The notes below the pieces were generated by a model. It made no database searches, had not been told where the DNA came from, and worked only from the letters and a program-made list of their open reading frames with translations. From assembly GCA_001914785.1 (NCBI GenBank), contig MNDE01000117.1, forward strand, positions 1 through 58,171: a stretch of 58,171 nt of DNA. Direction: 5' to 3'. Numbering within the stretch: the first letter of the stretch is position 1; each line of letters starts with the position of its first letter. Positions 23,769 through 33,502 of this stretch are shown here, piece by piece. The position numbers and the translations under genes are program-made. The stretch comes from Acidobacteria bacterium 13_2_20CM_57_17 (GTDB lineage: Bacteria; Acidobacteriota; Terriglobia; Acidiferrales; UBA7541).

Positions 23769-26660
23769 TCAGGATCGACGGATGGGCTTCTGAAGGGCAG
23801 CGATGCGCTCGGCCACGTCACGGTAGTCGATGTTCATCGCGTAGACTTGGGAGAAACTCTTCAACGCCGCTTCAGGCTCGCCCGCCGATTCCTGAGCTAC
23901 GCCCAAATCATACCGCAACGCGAGCGTGCTTTCCGGATCATTGCCTGGCGTCTTCAAAGCACGCTCGTACCAGATGGCAGCAATACCCGGCTGACCCTTT
24001 TCCATGAAGGCAAGGCCCAGAAGTGTGCAGCACTGCATGGTGTAGCGGAAAGCGCGGCCGCGGTCGCTGGCTTTGGCAACTTTCTGGAACTCGCTGATGG
24101 CCTCCTCAAGGAGACCCATTTCACGAAACGCGATGCCAAGGTTGTAGTGTGTTTCGAGGTCTTCATCTTCCGCGCCCATCTCGCCGAGTTCGGCGCGAAA
24201 CTCGTCGAATACTTCCTTGAGCGGACTCGACTCCGTGGACTGCGACGGCGCCGCATCTTTCTTCGCGGCAGAGGGCGGCGGCGCGCTGGGCGCTGATCCT
24301 GAAAATCCCGGCGTCAGTTCGCCGATACCGAGCTGATCGATTTCGTTGGCAAGATCCGCAAGAAATTGATCCGAAGCAAAGCTGTTCCCGGGGGGCGGAG
24401 TCGGCGCTGTGTTTTTCCCGACTGGCGTGCGTGGCGCGACTGGTTTTTCGGGCGGTTTCTGGTCATACGCGGGCACCAGCGGCTCCGCATCCAGTACGAG
24501 TTCATACTCCTGTTCCAGTTCGAATTCCGGTTCGCTCTTCTGGGGAGGTTTCGGCGGAGTCTTGGCCGCCGGCACTTGCTTGGCCGGAGGCTTGGCCTTC
24601 GCTTTTTCCATGACGGGCTCCGGCTTGAGCGGAATTGCGGGAGCGGCGCTTGCGACTTCGGATGGCTCAGCGACCGGCGGTTCTTCGCCAATCTGAAACT
24701 CTTCCACATCCCCAGGCTTCGTTTGACGCGTAGGCGCGGCAGCAGCGGGCTTCGCCGGCACTGGAGCAGCCGCTTCGGCGGGACCGGGACGCGTCTCTTC
24801 GAGAAGAGTCGCCCATTCGTCGGACAAATCGACTTCCTGCACTTCGGCTTGCGCGGGAGGGGAGTTCACTTCAACTGGCTCGGGGCGCGCTTCTTTCACA
24901 GGAGCAGCCGGGGCAGGCGGAGGTGCAGCCGGCATAGGTACTGCGGCGATTTCAGGTATTGTGCCATCCGCAGGCTGGGCTTCTGCGGCTTCCGGAGCGG
25001 CAGGTTTTGACGGAGGAACCGCGATCGCCAATTCCTCATCCGTCAAACCAGCGGCACGCTGGAAGCGGCGGCGCAATTCTCCGAATCGTTCGGAGCTGCG
25101 CTTGTCGCCCGTTTCACTGTGAATCTGCTCTAACTGCGCGGCGAGTTCGGCAGTGCGCCGGTCATCGCCCGCGCCAAGGACAAAGTCGAGCAGTTTCTCG
25201 AGCGTCGGCGTGTGGCGCGGCGCTCGGCGAAGGATAGCTTCGAGCAATCCAATCGCCTTTTGCGTGAGGCCGTAACTCGCGAAAAGATCCACGTCGGTGA
25301 GCGACTGCGCGATAAATTTTTGCGTTTCTTCGTCAAGGGCAGGCTCACTGGAGACAGCCGCGGGTTTGACTGATACTTCCAGCGCGGGTTCTTCTTCGTC
25401 GTCGACTGGCAGTTTGGCGGCAGGAGCCTTCGGGATCTCCGCGCGCAAGTTTTCCTCGGGAAAATCTTCTGCCTCTCCCGCCGGCAGTTGTCCCATTTTA
25501 CGGAGAACGCCGTTGAGTTTGCGCTTTGCCGAATCGCTGTCCGGATCGCGGTCGACAAGCTGCTGAAAAATCTGCTTGGCGCGCTCCCACTGGTGACTGG
25601 CGACCAAGGCGTCTCCCAGGTGCGCCAGCGCATCCGGCAAACGGAAGGAATCGCTGGTGCGGCCATACAGTTCCACGAGCCATTCCAGCGGCTCCAGGGT
25701 GCCAGGCATGCTTGCTGCAAGTTCGTTGAGTAATTTCCCGACAACCTCGTGCTCTCCGGCGTCGATCATGGGCAGCCGGGATTTCTCCAAGATCTCCATG
25801 GCTTTTTCGGGATTGCCGGATTGCAGCAGCGATTCCACAACCTTCTGCATCGGCCCAAAATTCTTCTCGTCGGCTTCAAATACGCGATGCGCGAGCGCCG
25901 AAGCCTGGTCCCAATCGGAATTCTTGAGATACAAGTCGAGGAGGAGCTCTGTCTGCTCACCGCCTTTCTCGAGATCGGCGGCCTGTTCCAGAAGCTGGGC
26001 GGCCTTGGCAACATTGCCCTGGGAAGAATGCGACCGTGCTTTGACGATTACTGCGGCTGAATTGTTGGGATCGAGTTTCAGCGCCTTGTCCGCGAGCTTT
26101 TCGCTTTCTCCCTGCTCGCCGCGAGCCAGCGCACGCTGCGAAGCAGACACGTACCCTTCGATGGCGTCCCGTGTCTGGCCCATGGCTTGATACAAATCGG
26201 CCAGGCGTATCTGTATGCGGAGGTTATCAGGCTCCGCTTGCAGAAGTTTTTTCAGAAGTCCGATGGCTTCCGGCTGGCGATTGCTCTTCAGGTGAATTTC
26301 CGCCAGTTGCAGGAAAAGAGGGCGGGCCTCGCTCATTACGCCCTGTTGAACGTACAGGTCAGCAAGCTTTTCGAGGGGGCGAATTTCTTCAGGAGCCAGC
26401 TTGGCGATGCGCTTGTAGACCGCGATTGCTTTGGTAAGGAAACCGTCGCCAACGAAAATCTGCGCAAGGCGCTCGAAGTAGTCGATGGCCTGGAACGTTT
26501 CTCCCTGGCGGATATAGAGCTCACCGATGGTCATGAGCGTGACCTGATCGCGCGGCTCGTACTTCAGAATATTCTGGTATTCGGCGATGGCCTGGGCGAC
26601 TTTGCCCTGGTTCAGCAGCTTTTGTGCGGCCTCTACGTATTTGCTTTTGTTATAAGCCAT
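23769..26660 (-). CDS. Large tetratricopeptide-repeat protein with Pro/Ala-rich linker
   Basis: This is a 963-residue cytoplasmic protein with no signal peptide. An N-terminal TPR array (about 1-350; motifs such as GKVAQAIAEYQNILKYEP and QPEAIGLLKKLLQAEPDN) leads to a second helical block (about 440-545). A Pro/Ala/Glu-rich low-complexity linker follows (about 555-790, including DLSDEWATLLEE). Further TPRs make up the C-terminus (about 825-960). TPR arrays are protein-protein scaffolds, and such proteins often belong to motility, pilus or secretion machinery in deltaproteobacteria and acidobacteria; that is analogy only. It is transcribed alone after a 240-bp leader region that contains a strong hairpin (26671-26698). 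Confidence 0.85.
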   Translation of the reverse strand: MAYNKSKYVEAAQKLLNQGKVAQAIAEYQNILKYEPRDQVTLMTIGELYIRQGETFQAIDYFERLAQIFVGDGFLTKAIAVYKRIAKLAPEEIRPLEKLADLYVQQGVMSEARPLFLQLAEIHLKSNRQPEAIGLLKKLLQAEPDNLRIQIRLADLYQAMGQTRDAIEGYVSASQRALARGEQGESEKLADKALKLDPNNSAAVIVKARSHSSQGNVAKAAQLLEQAADLEKGGEQTELLLDLYLKNSDWDQASALAHRVFEADEKNFGPMQKVVESLLQSGNPEKAMEILEKSRLPMIDAGEHEVVGKLLNELAASMPGTLEPLEWLVELYGRTSDSFRLPDALAHLGDALVASHQWERAKQIFQQLVDRDPDSDSAKRKLNGVLRKMGQLPAGEAEDFPEENLRAEIPKAPAAKLPVDDEEEPALEVSVKPAAVSSEPALDEETQKFIAQSLTDVDLFASYGLTQKAIGLLEAILRRAPRHTPTLEKLLDFVLGAGDDRRTAELAAQLEQIHSETGDKRSSERFGELRRRFQRAAGLTDEELAIAVPPSKPAAPEAAEAQPADGTIPEIAAVPMPAAPPPAPAAPVKEARPEPVEVNSPPAQAEVQEVDLSDEWATLLEETRPGPAEAAAPVPAKPAAAAPTRQTKPGDVEEFQIGEEPPVAEPSEVASAAPAIPLKPEPVMEKAKAKPPAKQVPAAKTPPKPPQKSEPEFELEQEYELVLDAEPLVPAYDQKPPEKPVAPRTPVGKNTAPTPPPGNSFASDQFLADLANEIDQLGIGELTPGFSGSAPSAPPPSAAKKDAAPSQSTESSPLKEVFDEFRAELGEMGAEDEDLETHYNLGIAFREMGLLEEAISEFQKVAKASDRGRAFRYTMQCCTLLGLAFMEKGQPGIAAIWYERALKTPGNDPESTLALRYDLGVAQESAGEPEAALKSFSQVYAMNIDYRDVAERIAALQKPIRRS

Positions 26661-26670
26661 GCGCGAACTG

Positions 26671-26698
26671 GGACAGACCTCCCCGCGGGAGTCTGTCC
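26671..26698. repeat. Hairpin in the leader of the TPR gene
   Basis: An 8-bp perfect outer stem (26671-26678 with 26691-26698) continues through a bulged C into a 4-bp G:C stem with a CGC loop. It lies about 10 bp upstream of the TPR gene start. It may be a palindromic dispersed element or a translational control hairpin. Confidence 0.45.
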
Positions 26699-26900
26699 GT
26701 GACGTTCTCCTCAGTGGGTTGCGGCAGCGGAAAATCCCGCAACACTACTGAACTACGCTATCAGGCGGGAAAAAGACAAGTCAACGAACCCAAAGTACCT
26801 TGTGAGTAGCCAGTTATCCCCTTTCCATTCAGGAAATTCACAGGCGAAAACGAGGCGAAGAGTCCGAGAACTCTTTCTGCTACCGCATTAGGGATCAACC

Positions 26901-27554
26901 CTAATTCTCGAGCGGGAGCTGCGCTTGGGTCGCGCCAGCGGCCCAGCATCCGGATTCGCGAACGGGAGCAAAGGAATAGCGGTGAAGGGGCGTCGGGCCG
27001 TGCTGGCGCAAGGCCTCGAGATGGTCGGGCGTGCCATAGCCTTTGTGGCGCGCCAGCCCGTATTGCGGATAGACGACATCCCACTCTTCCATCCGCATGT
27101 CACGGTGTGTTTTCGCCAGGATCGAAGCTGCAGCGATTGAGATGCTGCGAGCGTCCCCCTTGATGAGAGACTTTTGCTCGATTAAGACGTCGAGCTGCAT
27201 GGCATCAATGAGCAAATAGTCGGGCGGAATTGCGAGCTGCTGGAGCGCGGCGGTCATGGCCTGACGTGAGGCCTGGTAGATGTTCCAGGCATCGATGCGC
27301 TGGGCGTCCACTTCGGCGACGGCCCAAGCGAGAGCGTGTTCGCGGACGCGCGGGGCAAGTTCTGTCCGGCGTTCGGGAGTGAGCTTTTTGGAATCGTCCA
27401 GACCGACAATGCGCCGCTTGGGATTGAGAATCACCGCAGCGGCAACGACCGGGCCAAAGAGCGCGCCGCGTCCGGCTTCATCAATGCCGGCTATGCGCAT
27501 CCAGCCCAGTTTGCGCGCCGCTCGCTCAAAACGGGAGGAGCAGAGTCGGCTCAT
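26901..27554 (-). CDS. rnhB: Ribonuclease HII
   Basis: RNase HII cuts the RNA strand of RNA-DNA hybrids and single ribonucleotides in DNA. The 217 residues show the first catalytic block RIAGIDEAGRG (Asp24 and Glu25), LDDSKKLTPERR, the DAMQL Asp and the AAASILAKTHRD block. ATG at 27554 has no strong ribosome site, and the ATG at codon 19 is a possible alternative. The ADOP permease gene upstream ends 43 bp away; the TPR gene follows after 240 bp. Confidence 0.93.
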   Translation of the reverse strand: MSRLCSSRFERAARKLGWMRIAGIDEAGRGALFGPVVAAAVILNPKRRIVGLDDSKKLTPERRTELAPRVREHALAWAVAEVDAQRIDAWNIYQASRQAMTAALQQLAIPPDYLLIDAMQLDVLIEQKSLIKGDARSISIAAASILAKTHRDMRMEEWDVVYPQYGLARHKGYGTPDHLEALRQHGPTPLHRYSFAPVRESGCWAAGATQAQLPLEN

Positions 27555-27597
27555 TCGTTGTGAATTTTACCACGCGAACGTCGCTGCGCCTTAACAA

Positions 27598-30264
27598 TTA
27601 CTGGTAACGCAAAACGATCATCGGATCGACGCGTGTTGTCCGGCGAGCTGGAATGTAACACGCGGCGAAAGCGACCATTGTGAAGACGAGCGCGACAACG
27701 GTAAGAGTGAGAGGATCCCTTGCGCTGACGCCGTACAGCATTGCGGACATGAATCGAGTCAACCCAAATGCTCCCAGCAAGCCAACGACAACGCCGACGA
27801 CGGTCATTTTCATTCCTTCCCGCAGAACCAAACCAAACACGTCGGTTGACCGGGCGCCCAGCGTCAAACGAATTCCGATCTCGCGCTTGCGCTGCACGAC
27901 AGATTGCGCGAGGACACCGTATATGCCGATGACCGCCAGAAGCAACGTTAGTCCGGCAACGATACCCATAATGACCGCCCGGAAGCGGGGATGCGCAAGG
28001 AATTCCGAATAGCGGTCCGTCATTGTTCGGACGCCGTAGACAGGGACACCACTATCAACACGAGAAACCTCGGCTTGCAGTAAGGAGCCCAAAACGAGCG
28101 GATTACCTGCAATTCGAATCACGAGCCCCATTGACCTGCCGGCGGCCTGCGCAACAGGCAGATAGACCAGAGCGGGTTCTACGTATCCCATCTCCTGATA
28201 GACTATGGTTCGTTTTTCATCGCCGACCACGCCAACAATCGTAAGCCAAGGACCATTGCCTCCTGACTTTCCAAGCTTGATTTGCCTGCCAAGCGGATCT
28301 TCCTTGGGGAAATACATGCGGGCCATCCGGTCGTTTACGATCGCAACCCGCTGCGACTCCTCGCGGTCGCGCGAATCGAATTCGCGGCCTTGCAGAAGCG
28401 GAACGCCAAGCACTCGAAAGTAGTCGGCGCCAACGTCGACGCTATTGACGGCTCCCAGGTTTTCGATTGTTACTTTTCCTGACACTGCCAATTCGCTGGA
28501 AGCGCCACCGTTGTAGGGAGGCAACGACGAGCACAAAGAAACTCCCGTAACACCTGGCAGCGCAGCGAGAGCAGCGTTCAGCTTGGAATAGAAAACTATT
28601 CGCTGGCTCATCTCGGAGTAAGCAATGGGCGGAAGGGCAACTTCTGCAGTCAGAAGATGATCAGGGCGAAAACCGAGCGGCACAGACCCCAAGCGGTAGA
28701 TGCTTTCAATCAACAGGCCCGCGCCGGATAGCAGAACCATCGCTAGCGTCACCTGACCGACCACCAGCAATTTACTTGTACGATGATTTTTCGAGCGGGT
28801 GGCAGTCCCGCCTGAATGTTTCAAAACATCATTCAAGTCGACTAGGGACGCCCGCCACGCCGGCACCAATCCAAAGAACATGCCCGTGACCGCCGCGAGA
28901 AGCGCAGCAAAACTCAGAACGTGGAAATTTAGAGTGACCTGATTGCCGGGAGGGAGCTCCACAGGGTTCGCGGAATTGAAATATCGCACGCTGGCAACTG
29001 CAAACAAAACTCCCGTGAAAGTCCCCAACATGGCGAGGAGCATGCTTTCGACGAGTAGCTGGCGTATTAAGCGGGAACGGCCTGAGCCAAGCGCGGCGCG
29101 AACTGCCAGCTCCCTTTGTCTTTCAGCAGAACGGCCGAGCAACAAACTGGCGACGTTGAGGCAAGCGATGAGAAGAACCAAGAACATCGCTGCGGACAAA
29201 GCCAGTAGCGCCGCTCGCAGGTTTCTTCCTGCCATCCAAGTAAACTGTTCCCTGAGGTCACGCACGATCGGGGTAATCTGAGCCACCCAGCTCCCTGCGG
29301 GTGATTCCTTGACGACTCGCTGATGAAGGTCGACCAGTTCGGCTTCAGCAATGGCCATGCCAACGCCGGGCTTAAGCCGGGCGAAAATTCCCACGACAGA
29401 ATCAAAAGGTTTCTCCGAGAACTGGCTATCCGGTGTAATCAACGTCCATAGAGAGGTTTGCTTCGGGTAGAACTCAAACCCCTTAGGCATTATGCCGGCC
29501 ACAACACAAGGCTTCCCGCTCAGCGTCAGTGTGTTGCCTACAATACCTTGCGCCGATGCCAACTCGTTTTGCCAAAACGAATGAGCCAGTACAACGGTGC
29601 ATCCGTTATGAATATCCTCCGGCGCAAATGTGCGGCCTTGGGCCGCCGGGATGCCCAATAGTGAAAAGAAGCCGACGCTGGCTGGAATGGAAACGACCTG
29701 ATGGGGCGAACCACGCCAAGTTAAGATCTCGCCTGCCCTCGCCCAAGTCAGCGCCTCCAATGCTTCAAAGCTGTGATTGCGCGCCTTAAATTCCTCGAAA
29801 TCTCGATAGGAAGCGAATATCTTTGACGCAGGCTGGCCAATTTCGCTGCACCAGATAGCAACCAGACGCTCAGCGTCCCGATACGGAAGCGGTCTCAAAA
29901 GCACGGCATCGACAATGCTGAAGATGGCGGTGTTTGGGCCGATGCCGAGGGCTAGCGTCAAGACGGCAACGGCGGTGAAGCCGGGGCTCTTGCGGAGCAT
30001 ACGCAGTGCGTAGCGCACGTCCTGCAAGAGAGTTTCCAGGAAGGGCAGGCCACGCTGTTCGCGGTGCAGTTCTTTAGTTTGTTCGACGCCACCGAATTCA
30101 CAGCGCGCTGCATGGCGCGCGTCTGCCGGGCTCATGCCGCGTCGAATGTTCTCCGCGGTGAGAAGGTCCAGATGAGTTTGCAGTTCAGCGTTGAGTTCCC
30201 GCTCGAGACGCTGCTTGCGGAATATGTTCCAGAATCGTGACAGCAAGTTTCCCAGGCGAAACAT
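27598..30264 (-). CDS. ADOP-family ABC-type permease (second of pair)
   Basis: The 888-residue product belongs to the acidobacterial duplicated orphan permease group. An N-terminal cytoplasmic helical region (about 15-75, with [19 protein letters not shown]) leads into [21 protein letters not shown] and the first transmembrane helix. A MacB-like periplasmic domain, an FtsX-type permease block near 350-450, a second periplasmic domain and a final FtsX block follow, ending [10 protein letters not shown]. No ATPase gene is adjacent. ATG 30264 is chosen because GGAG lies just upstream and it leaves a 14-bp gap to the previous permease; the longer frame runs into that gene. Role: export or envelope rearrangement, substrate unknown. 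Confidence 0.9.
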   Translation of the reverse strand: MFRLGNLLSRFWNIFRKQRLERELNAELQTHLDLLTAENIRRGMSPADARHAARCEFGGVEQTKELHREQRGLPFLETLLQDVRYALRMLRKSPGFTAVAVLTLALGIGPNTAIFSIVDAVLLRPLPYRDAERLVAIWCSEIGQPASKIFASYRDFEEFKARNHSFEALEALTWARAGEILTWRGSPHQVVSIPASVGFFSLLGIPAAQGRTFAPEDIHNGCTVVLAHSFWQNELASAQGIVGNTLTLSGKPCVVAGIMPKGFEFYPKQTSLWTLITPDSQFSEKPFDSVVGIFARLKPGVGMAIAEAELVDLHQRVVKESPAGSWVAQITPIVRDLREQFTWMAGRNLRAALLALSAAMFLVLLIACLNVASLLLGRSAERQRELAVRAALGSGRSRLIRQLLVESMLLAMLGTFTGVLFAVASVRYFNSANPVELPPGNQVTLNFHVLSFAALLAAVTGMFFGLVPAWRASLVDLNDVLKHSGGTATRSKNHRTSKLLVVGQVTLAMVLLSGAGLLIESIYRLGSVPLGFRPDHLLTAEVALPPIAYSEMSQRIVFYSKLNAALAALPGVTGVSLCSSLPPYNGGASSELAVSGKVTIENLGAVNSVDVGADYFRVLGVPLLQGREFDSRDREESQRVAIVNDRMARMYFPKEDPLGRQIKLGKSGGNGPWLTIVGVVGDEKRTIVYQEMGYVEPALVYLPVAQAAGRSMGLVIRIAGNPLVLGSLLQAEVSRVDSGVPVYGVRTMTDRYSEFLAHPRFRAVIMGIVAGLTLLLAVIGIYGVLAQSVVQRKREIGIRLTLGARSTDVFGLVLREGMKMTVVGVVVGLLGAFGLTRFMSAMLYGVSARDPLTLTVVALVFTMVAFAACYIPARRTTRVDPMIVLRYQ

Positions 30265-30278
30265 TCTCTCCACTCCTC

Positions 30279-32924
30279 TCACTCGTAGCGCAAGGCAACC
30301 ATCGGATCGACACGCATTGCCCGCCGGGCGGGAATCCAAGCGGCGAAGAACGCCACCGCGAGTAAAACAAACAGAGCCGACGCGAGAAGGAACGGGTCAT
30401 GCGCGCGAACTTCAAAGAGAAGAGACTCCAGGAAACGCGAGCTAAGCCAAGCTCCCAGCAGGCCAAGCGCCGCACCTGCAACGGTCCAGCGCACCATGTT
30501 CAAAAGAACCATGGTCAGGACATTCCGAGAAGTAGCGCCGAGAGCGATTCGGATGCCGATTTCTCGGGTCTGCTGAGCGACCAGGAATCCGACGACACCG
30601 TAGATCCCGATCCCCGCAAGCAGGACGCCTATGCCCGCGAACAATGACAGCAAGACCGCCGTGAACCGTGGGCGCTGCGCCAGCTTTCCGACTCGGCTAT
30701 TCATGCCTTCGATCGCCACCGGAACTGTAGGATCGATGGCGGCCGTCTCCGAACGAATCCACCGGGCGATAGCCTCAGGATTGATGGCGCTCTGAACGAT
30801 GAAATGCCCAGAACGGAAGTAGCCGCCTGCCTCATTTTTCCAGGGAATGTAAAACTCGGGATCGGCGGGCGCGTCGAGGCCGTTGTTCTTCACGTCTCCG
30901 GCAATGCCAACAATCGTGCGCCATTCGTTTTGCGATCCAAAACGAAACGACTTGCCCAGAGGGTCCTCTCCGTTGGGGAAAAGCCTTTTCGCGAGCGCTT
31001 CACTCAGGATTACGGGCTTCTTCGCTGGCGAGCGATCCTCCTCGCGAAAGCCGCGGCCGTGAAGGATCGGAACGCTCAGCGCTGGGAAATAGGTAGGAGT
31101 GACATAGCGATAGCCAATCATTCCGCCGGTGCCCGCGCTGAATTTCGCATGGCCGGGAATGTCGATGGACGATAGGAAAGTGGCTTGCATGCCGCCGGAA
31201 GGAGGCAGCGTGTCGCTCAAGCCCAGCGCGGTTATGCCCGGCATCTGCCTCAGGCGGGATTCGAGCTGGCTGAAGAAGGCGATTTGTTTCCCGCTATCGG
31301 GATAGCGGTATTGAGCGAGATCCAGTCCAGCAGTGATGACACTTCTTGCGTCCATGCCGAGTGAAACCGTTTCGAGTTTCCAGAGGCTGCGCAGGAGCAG
31401 ACCAGCGCCAGCGAGCAGAACTAGCGAAACGGCAATTTGTATGGTGACCAGTGCCTGGCGGAGCACGCCTCGCGACGTCGAGTGAATCTCTTTTCCGGTG
31501 AGCAGTTCCGGCAGCGGACGGCGCAACGCCGAGGCGAGGCCGAACAGAATGCCGGAGACGAGCGAAACGCCGAGTGCAAAAAGCAAAACGCGAATGTCAA
31601 TCGTGGCCTGCTCCAGCCGCGGAATACCCTCGGGCGCGATAGAGACAAAGAGACGAAGCAAGAGTTGAGCGAACCAGCAGCCCGAGAGGCCGCCCAGCAC
31701 TCCGAGTAGCAAACTTTCCGTCAGCGCCTGGCGAGCAAGCCGTGCCCGCGTCGCACCCAGGGCAGTGCGAACGGCCAGCTCTCGCATGCGGCTGGTTGCC
31801 CGCGCGAGGAGCAGGTTCGCGACATTCGTACACGCAACGAGCAGCACGGCCAGGACGGCGCCAAGAAGGACCCATGAAGCTACGCGTGAATCCTGTATCT
31901 GCCGATCGCGGAGAGAACGCACGCGGAACGAAACCTCGTGACGAAACTGCGGAGGAACATAATTGAGGGACTGCTGGAAGAGCTGCTCCATCGCCGCCGC
32001 CGCTTGATTGATGCTGATGCCGGGCTTGAGCCGCGCAAAGGCCCGCAAAATCATTTGCCGCGCATTGGGCCCGCGATCCGTGGAGCCATCGAGAGCCGCG
32101 GGAACAAGAATGTCTTCGTGGCCAAGATTTGGCATTTCGAATTGCGGCGGAAGAACAACAACAACGACGGTGGGCCGGCCGTCGAGGGAAATCGCGCGGC
32201 CTGGAAGATTGCGGTCACCGGCGAAACGGGAGCGCCACAGCCCGTAGGTGACAAGCGCGACGCGCGCGCCGTTCGGCCGGTCTTCCTCGCTCGTGAAATT
32301 GCGACCGAGGAAAGGCTGAATGCCGAAGGTCGGCAGGAATGTCGATTCGACGAGCGCGCACTTCAGACGGACGGGATTCCGTTCGGTGAGATCGCAATCG
32401 GCTCCGCCGGGGACAAACGAGGTTACGGACTCAAACGGAGTCTGCGCTTTCTTCCAGTCCACGTAATCCGGACCGAGCACAAACTCATTCGCTTCGAACG
32501 GGGCTTTATCGCCAAAGCTAACCAGGCGTTCGTCGTGGGGATAGGGCAGGCTGCGGAAAAGAATACGATCGACCACGCTGAAGACCGCTGTCGTGGATCC
32601 GATCCCCAGGGCGAGGGTGAGTATCGCTACAAGTGCAAATCCCGGGCGCTTCGCCAAAGCCCGAAGGGCAAAGCGCAAGTCTTGCAGCAGCTCATCGAGA
32701 AATGGAATGCTGCGGTGGTCGCGGTGCAGCTCTTTCATTTGTTCGACGCCGCCAAATTCACGGCGTGCGGCATAGCGCGCTTCGGCGGGACTCATGCCTC
32801 GGCGAATGTTCTCCTCGGTGAGCATCTCCAGATGTGCCTGAAGCTCGGCCTCGAGGTCACCGTCAAGTTTCCGTTTGCGAAACAGGCCACGCAAACGCAC
32901 GCCGAAAATGTGAAGCCACTCCAC
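30279..32924 (-). CDS. ADOP-family ABC-type permease (first of pair)
   Basis: The 881-residue product has the same architecture as its downstream paralogue. The N-terminal helical motif ([20 protein letters not shown]) is followed by [20 protein letters not shown], a MacB-like periplasmic domain, an FtsX block, and a duplicated periplasmic/FtsX half ending [11 protein letters not shown]. The start is set at GTG 32924, with GGAAGGAG about 5 nt upstream, directly after the padR stop; the longer ATG frame overlaps padR. The tandem pair behind a PadR gene is a recurrent acidobacterial arrangement. ATP-binding partners must be encoded elsewhere if they are needed. Confidence 0.9.
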   Translation of the reverse strand: MEWLHIFGVRLRGLFRKRKLDGDLEAELQAHLEMLTEENIRRGMSPAEARYAARREFGGVEQMKELHRDHRSIPFLDELLQDLRFALRALAKRPGFALVAILTLALGIGSTTAVFSVVDRILFRSLPYPHDERLVSFGDKAPFEANEFVLGPDYVDWKKAQTPFESVTSFVPGGADCDLTERNPVRLKCALVESTFLPTFGIQPFLGRNFTSEEDRPNGARVALVTYGLWRSRFAGDRNLPGRAISLDGRPTVVVVVLPPQFEMPNLGHEDILVPAALDGSTDRGPNARQMILRAFARLKPGISINQAAAAMEQLFQQSLNYVPPQFRHEVSFRVRSLRDRQIQDSRVASWVLLGAVLAVLLVACTNVANLLLARATSRMRELAVRTALGATRARLARQALTESLLLGVLGGLSGCWFAQLLLRLFVSIAPEGIPRLEQATIDIRVLLFALGVSLVSGILFGLASALRRPLPELLTGKEIHSTSRGVLRQALVTIQIAVSLVLLAGAGLLLRSLWKLETVSLGMDARSVITAGLDLAQYRYPDSGKQIAFFSQLESRLRQMPGITALGLSDTLPPSGGMQATFLSSIDIPGHAKFSAGTGGMIGYRYVTPTYFPALSVPILHGRGFREEDRSPAKKPVILSEALAKRLFPNGEDPLGKSFRFGSQNEWRTIVGIAGDVKNNGLDAPADPEFYIPWKNEAGGYFRSGHFIVQSAINPEAIARWIRSETAAIDPTVPVAIEGMNSRVGKLAQRPRFTAVLLSLFAGIGVLLAGIGIYGVVGFLVAQQTREIGIRIALGATSRNVLTMVLLNMVRWTVAGAALGLLGAWLSSRFLESLLFEVRAHDPFLLASALFVLLAVAFFAAWIPARRAMRVDPMVALRYE

Positions 32925-32925
32925 G

Positions 32926-33270
32926 TCAGGCTCCTTCCGTACCACCGAGAAGGCGTGCCATGAGCGCGGTCATGCGCTCCCAACTCCGAGTTTCTGCGAG
33001 CAACTGCTTGCGCCCCGCACGCGTCAGCGAGTAAAACTTCGCCTTGCGGTTATTTTCCGAAGCGCCCCACTCGGAAGCGATCCAGCCACGTTGCTCGAGC
33101 CGCAGCAAGGCGGGATAAAGCGTGCCCTGGTTGAGCTTGAGCAAGTCTTCCGAGACTTGCTGGACACGCTGGGCAATGCCATAGCCGTGCAGCGGGCCTA
33201 TGGTGTGAAGGGTTTGCAGAACAATGAGGTCGAGTGTGCCTTGCAGAACTTCTCCGCGGGGAGGAGCCAT
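32926..33270 (-). CDS. PadR-family transcriptional regulator
   Basis: This 114-residue PadR s2-type regulator has a winged helix at the N-terminus (GTLDLIVLQTLHTIGPLHGYGIAQRV at about 9-34, then LNQGTLYPALLRLEQRGWI at about 46-65) and a short C-terminal dimerisation helix. AAAGGAG precedes the ATG by 6 nt. It opens the operon padR-ADOP-ADOP with only about 1 bp to the next gene. Three half-sites of an inverted repeat overlap its promoter, so autorepression is likely. PadR proteins usually respond to phenolics or antimicrobials; the ligand here is unknown. Confidence 0.93.
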   Translation of the reverse strand: MAPPRGEVLQGTLDLIVLQTLHTIGPLHGYGIAQRVQQVSEDLLKLNQGTLYPALLRLEQRGWIASEWGASENNRKAKFYSLTRAGRKQLLAETRSWERMTALMARLLGGTEGA

Positions 33271-33289
33271 GTTTTCTCCTTTAGATAAA

Positions 33290-33330
33290 CAACAGGAGCA
33301 TATTCTCCTTCCTGTTGAATGTCAACAGGA
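33290..33330. promoter_or_regulatory. PadR operator: three inverted half-sites over the padR promoter
   Basis: CAACAGGA occurs at 33290-33297, its reverse complement at 33310-33317 and again CAACAGGA at 33323-33330. The last two form a perfect 9-bp-arm palindrome (33310-33330) around ATG. They cover the -35, spacer and -10 of the padR promoter, as expected for an autorepressor site. Confidence 0.55.
33297..33325 (-). promoter_or_regulatory. Strong sigma-70 promoter of padR-ADOP-ADOP
   Basis: On the minus strand a perfect TTGACA (33320-33325) is spaced exactly 17 bp from TATGCT (33297-33302). Transcription would start near 33290, about 20 nt before the padR ATG. Confidence 0.65.
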
Positions 33331-33502
33331 CGGATCTTTGGAAGACGTGGCGCGTCTGCGAAGATCGCCCAGCAGAAGCATCCTTGCAACTCTGCGCGCG
33401 AAAGAAACTGTCACTTCAGAAGACAGGTTGACCGCGGAGCGCAACGCGGCCTAGGATGGCCGGGCAAATTCTGCGCTTGCTTTGGGTGTTAGGGGGGATT
33501 CC

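Noticed and set aside
27598..32924. Tandem ADOP genes as a recent duplication or assembly artefact
   Set aside because: The two proteins share architecture but differ at most positions, so they are old paralogues.
31938..32963. A 341-codon plus-strand frame
   Set aside because: It lies entirely opposite the first ADOP permease, whose motifs are unmistakable.
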